This document shows, piece after piece, positions 61,213 through 64,000 of a stretch of DNA of 64,000 nucleotides. Every line of letters begins with the position of its first letter. Within the stretch, counting starts at the first letter, position 1. Location: the NCBI GenBank assembly GCA_963789515.1, contig CAWBKW010000004.1, positions 496,001 through 560,000 of the forward strand, in the 5' to 3' direction. The notes beneath the pieces were generated by a model. The model saw nothing but the letters and a program-made list of their open reading frames with translations. It ran no database searches and was not told the origin of the DNA. Position numbers and translations under genes: made by a program. Source of the stretch: JBAXEO01 sp963789515. GTDB lineage: Bacteria; Actinomycetota; Coriobacteriia; Anaerosomatales; JAAXUF01.

Positions 61213-61789
61213 CTACAGATGTGTCGCTCCGCTGGTTCGCTTTTTTACCTCACGCAAAAGCCACGCTCGGGCAAATCCCCAGATCCTCTCCGCTGTGCTC
61301 AGAGACACCCCCAGTTCACGCGCCGCCTCCTCTTGGGTTAGTCCGACAAAAAAACAGAGCTTCACCATTTCCGCCGCGCGGGTGTCCACGGTTGACGAGC
61401 CGATCCAGCGCTTCATCCAGCGCCAGCAACTGGTCGTCTGGCATGGGCGACGGCAGCTCCACCGCGTCCAGGTCCACCCGCTTGAGGTCTCCGCCGCGTT
61501 TCAGCGCCTGCTTCTCCCGGGCGCGATCCACCAGAATGCGCCGCATCGCCTCCGCCGCGGCGCCGAAAAAGTGCGCGCGGCTTTCCCAACGCGGTTGCTT
61601 GTCGCCGCCGAGCTGGAGCCAGGCCTCATGCACCAGCGCGGTGGGTTGCAGCGTCTGTCCCGGGGCTTCCTGGGACATCCTGTGCGCTGCGAGTCGGCGG
61701 AGTTCCTGGTAGACTAAAGACAGCAACTGCCCGTTGGCCTTCGTGTTTCCCGGCTCAACCACCTCCAGGATCGGGTCCGCGTCACGCAC
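61213..61789 (-). CDS. ECF-type RNA polymerase sigma factor, one frameshift
   Basis: GTG 61789 opens about 192 residues. Region 2 is LLSLVYQELRRLAAHRMSQE, LQPTALVHEAWLQLGG, WESRAHFFGAAAEAMRRIL and VDRAREKQALKRGG: the PF07638 type of ECF sigma factors common in Planctomycetes and Verrucomicrobiota. After a shift near 61400, region 4 reads FFVGLTQEEAARELGVSLST, AERIWGFARAWLLREVKK. It recruits RNA polymerase to a specific promoter class. No anti-sigma gene is adjacent; the kinase downstream may control it. It likely reads the GAGGGG-N15-CCGCATGA promoters listed here. Confidence 0.85.
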
Positions 61790-61867
61790 GAATTGATTCC
61801 CGCAGCCTTGCGAGCGGTCTTAACGTCGCATTCACTCCTGCCTCCGGTGTGTCGGTCGGATCCTCAT

Positions 61868-61875
61868 TCATGCGG
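61868..61875 (-). promoter_or_regulatory. Downstream half of the motif near the ECF gene
   Basis: CCGCATGA recurs on the minus strand about 79 bases before GTG 61789, followed by AT, but no GAGGGG lies 15 bases upstream (the spacer side reads TTTATAATCCAT). It may be a weak or autoregulatory promoter, or a chance match. Confidence 0.35.
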
Positions 61876-62238
61876 ATGGATTATAAACACAATAAGTCCA
61901 GAATGAAGACCCGCGCAAGTTTTTATCAGCCGCGCTGGCGCGACCTCGCGCCGACCTCCCACAACCCAACCCCGCGGGTCGCCGACCGCCCTCCCGCTCC
62001 GCATCGTCCAAGACTCGCCGAGCCCCCCGCCCCCGCACGCTCCAGGTTCGACGGCTAACGATGGCTAACAAAATGGCTTACAGACCATAGTGGAACCATC
62101 CTGCAAAATAGTTACACAAAAGTGCTTAATCACCAATAGACTCAGGCTAATACTTAACTAGTAATAGGCCTAATTCAGTCCGATTCCGCCCCCCCCGGCT
62201 TCACCCGTAGCTGAACCGCCTTCTCGGCCGCGATCTCC
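61876..62238. other. AT-rich intergenic region after the hybrid ORF
   Basis: From about 62050 to 62190 the DNA is much richer in A+T than its surroundings. It follows the integrase-like C-terminus on the minus strand and ends with GATTCCGCC and a C8 run. It may hold an attachment site of a lost integrative element; I see no tRNA. Confidence 0.35.
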
Positions 62239-62961
62239 TCAACCATTTTTGGCGGCGCCAGCCATCACTCCCCCCGTGCTAGCTCCGCCAGCACCCATCT
62301 GGGTCTTGAAGTCCACTGACACCACCTTCGGTTGGCTTAGCCCTTGAGGATCCTCCCTGTGCCTCTTCTCCCAATCATTCAGCGAAGGCACGGTCACATC
62401 CGCGCGCTTGGAATAGGCGTGGTGCACCGCCTTGGAGTTGTGCCCCAGCGCCTGCTGCGCGAACCGCTCCGCGTAACCACACGCCCGCGCCCGCTCAGCC
62501 CAGGCATACCGGTAACGATGCAGCGACACCCCCGAAACCTTCGCCAGGCGGCAGCGCCGGATAAACGCCTTCGCCCGTTGCTCATCAAGCTGCGCCAGCT
62601 CCAATGCCGCTCTCGCATTGGCCAGGTTCCCTTGCGCCTCGATGTGGTTCGCCTCGTAAGTCCTCGGATCTATCCGGGCAATCAACTGCCCTTGTTTGAC
62701 CGTCGAATTGAAGCTCACCAGCAGTTCCTGGATGATCCCTGATATCTGGCTCCCCACCTCTACCATCGTCACCGGGTTCAGCTGCCCGCTCGCCGTCACC
62801 ATCTGCAACACCTCACCCCGAGACACCACGCTCGTCTGGTACCTTCGCCCTTCCTTTGGGGCATCGTCCTGACAATACCAATACAGCCCGACCCCAATGC
62901 CGGCTGTACAGACTAAAATTAGCAACCTCTTAAACCATCGCGATTTTCTCTTGTCGCTCAT
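62239..62961 (-). CDS. Hybrid ORF: MacA-like adaptor N-terminus joined to tyrosine-recombinase C-terminus
   Basis: Residues 1-130 read as an HlyD/MacA-type adaptor: a membrane anchor (WFKRLLILVCTAGIGVGLYW), then VVSRGEVLQMVTASGQLNPV, VEVGSQISGIIQELLVSFNS, KQGQLIARIDPRTYEA, GNLANARAALELAQLDEQRA. From about residue 131 the sequence is the end of a tyrosine recombinase: SLHRYRYAWAERARACGYAE (HxxR box), RFAQQALGHNSKAVH and HAYSKR with the catalytic Tyr. Neither half is complete. The join at about 62570 is in frame. Either a real rearrangement at an integrated element or an assembly join; a functional hybrid is unlikely. Confidence 0.7.
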   Translation of the reverse strand: MSDKRKSRWFKRLLILVCTAGIGVGLYWYCQDDAPKEGRRYQTSVVSRGEVLQMVTASGQLNPVTMVEVGSQISGIIQELLVSFNSTVKQGQLIARIDPRTYEANHIEAQGNLANARAALELAQLDEQRAKAFIRRCRLAKVSGVSLHRYRYAWAERARACGYAERFAQQALGHNSKAVHHAYSKRADVTVPSLNDWEKRHREDPQGLSQPKVVSVDFKTQMGAGGASTGGVMAGAAKNG

Positions 62962-63638
62962 AGTGCCGTCACGCTTCCCCCTTCAGTTTATAGCCCGCCG
63001 GCTCCGATAATTCAAGCGAATAAATGATCTGGCCCAGCAGCAGCAGCCGTATTAGAAGCTCTCAACGATAAGAGGTAGACCGGAGGACAATTCAGCCCGC
63101 TCCGCTTACCGGAAACCAACGAGCGGCCTGCCTTTGCTAAGCCGTAACAATTCAGGGCAGCCACAGGTAGACACAGGCCGACACAGATAGGGATTGCTCA
63201 AAACCGCGCTGTTCCATGTTGGGAATCCGCTCACCGGACAGTGACCCAAGCCAAGGGCAGGCAAAACCGGGGTCCAGGCCTCAGTATCTGTGTTCATCTG
63301 GGTCCATCTGTGGTTCTCTTCCGCATGGCTACGGCTAAGCGTTAGCGCCTGGCCCGACCACCGCCCCCGGTAAATCCCCGGCATCATTTCCAGACTTCCC
63401 CCGTATTGTTGCTCCCTGTCCGGCGTGCCAGACTCTCCTCACAGTATATGTCTTTCCGTTGTGAGTTAATGGCGGCTGTGAGAGGGCGGTTCGAGCAACC
63501 GGGTCGCCCCTTCTTTTCACCAACCTCTCCCCCGGGACGGCACACCAACCTCCGGCGTTTGCTCCTCACCGCTCATTTTGCGGACCACACCGAACTCGAG
63601 AGACCGTCAACAGGCATCCCGCAAACAACGTTTTCTGC
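62962..63638. other. Intergenic region with dispersed repeat
   Basis: This 677-base stretch is gene-free. At 63155-63320 lies a palindrome-like repeat, with ACAGGCCGACACAGATAG on the left and ATCTGTGTTCATCTGG on the right, similar to repeats I associate with Verrucomicrobiota and Planctomycetes genomes. A promoter for the rightward response-regulator gene should lie near its end. Confidence 0.45.
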
Positions 63639-64000
63639 ATGAACACACGCATACTCGCCCCCTCCACGTCAGCCGCCGCGAACCCTGCCGGCTGCCGCCC
63701 ACGCAGCCGTGTGGTCGGCACGGCTTCCTGCCCCCGGGCCAGCCAGCCTATCAGGGTCCTCCTGGCGGACGACCATCCGGTTGTGCGCCGCGGCATCATT
63801 TCGTGCCTCCAACCCCATCCCCACCTGGTGGTGGTGGGCGAAGCTGCTGATGGTCAGGAAGCGCTCCGCAAAGCCAGGCAGCTCCTCCCGGACGTGCTGT
63901 TGGCCGACATTGAGATGCCCCAGCTCACCGGCCTGGCCCTCACCGAGACCTTGTCCAGGGAACTGCCGCAAATTAAGGTGCTGGTCCTCTCCATGTACGC
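63639..64000 (+). CDS. NarL/FixJ-type response regulator, 3' truncated by the window
   Basis: ATG 63639 opens a frame that runs off the window. After a 35-residue unstructured leader (APSTSAAANPAGCRPRSRVV) comes the receiver domain: PIRVLLADDHPVVRRGIISC, VVVGEAADGQEALRKARQLL, DVLLADIEMPQLTG (phospho-acceptor Asp in LLADIEM) and LTETLSRELPQIKVLVLSMY. The usual C-terminal LuxR-type HTH would be outside. A later start is possible, but no ATG, GTG or TTG close to the receiver is obviously better. Confidence 0.75.
   Translation, partial: MNTRILAPSTSAAANPAGCRPRSRVVGTASCPRASQPIRVLLADDHPVVRRGIISCLQPHPHLVVVGEAADGQEALRKARQLLPDVLLADIEMPQLTGLALTETLSRELPQIKVLVLSMY

Noticed and set aside
62150..62238. tRNA fragment as attachment site (GATTCCGCC next to a C8 run)
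   Set aside because: Resembles the end of a T arm, but I cannot fold an acceptor stem or find the rest of a tRNA.

Overview
The window looks like one high-GC contig from a member of the Verrucomicrobiota, probably near Limisphaerales/Pedosphaera. The assignment is by recognition: large exported proteins with delta-60, NHL, Ig-like and LamG-like modules, a PEP-CTERM protein, pseudopilins with the GFTLIELLVVIAIIAIL start, a large kinase-TPR protein beside an ECF sigma factor, and long palindromic intergenic repeats. The first ~834 bases do not fit. They encode DUF1648-like and CPBP-like membrane proteins of actinobacterial type and join the rest at a 13-bp inverted repeat, so they are probably a chimeric end.

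Many conserved genes are split by single-base frameshifts, some of them in or next to short G or C runs, while neighbours read cleanly over hundreds of codons. I read most of these as consensus errors and annotate each gene as one interrupted CDS.

Layout. 0.85-14.5 kb: carbohydrate region with a GH2-like enzyme, a DUF2264 protein, a HEAT protein, a LacI regulator, an Ig-domain protein and a clan-A-type glycoside hydrolase; a perfect LacI-like palindrome lies between the last two. 14.5-20 kb: O-methyltransferase, ClpX-like ATPase, DUF4202 protein, NarL-type regulator and two palindromic elements. 20-31 kb: a SUMF1-type protein, then a metal (probably Cu/Ag) locus with a CusA-like pump, a CusB-like adaptor carrying two C-terminal YHS domains, a Tat-exported multicopper oxidase and a divergent small exported protein with an HPCSMC motif. 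31-38 kb: three related exported proteins overlapping a pseudopilin gene, a lipoprotein with an internal duplication, a second pseudopilin-like gene and an ALDH-type NADP-dependent GAPDH. 38-53.7 kb: exported and surface proteins, including two giant-plus-small gene pairs and two intact or near-intact delta-60 paralogues plus a third relic. 53.7-64 kb: a small barrel-like exported protein, two GNAT acetyltransferases, a ~1,690-residue kinase-TPR protein, an ECF sigma factor, a hybrid MacA/integrase ORF and the start of a NarL-type regulator.

Two features link these parts. A bipartite motif, GAGGGG-N15-CCGCATGA, lies upstream of the kinase, both delta-60 genes and the barrel-like gene, with its downstream half also before the sigma gene; it may be the promoter of that ECF factor. 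Most of the large exported proteins also end in a similar short module with an FFRL-x-x-P type terminus, which could be an undescribed sorting or anchoring tail.
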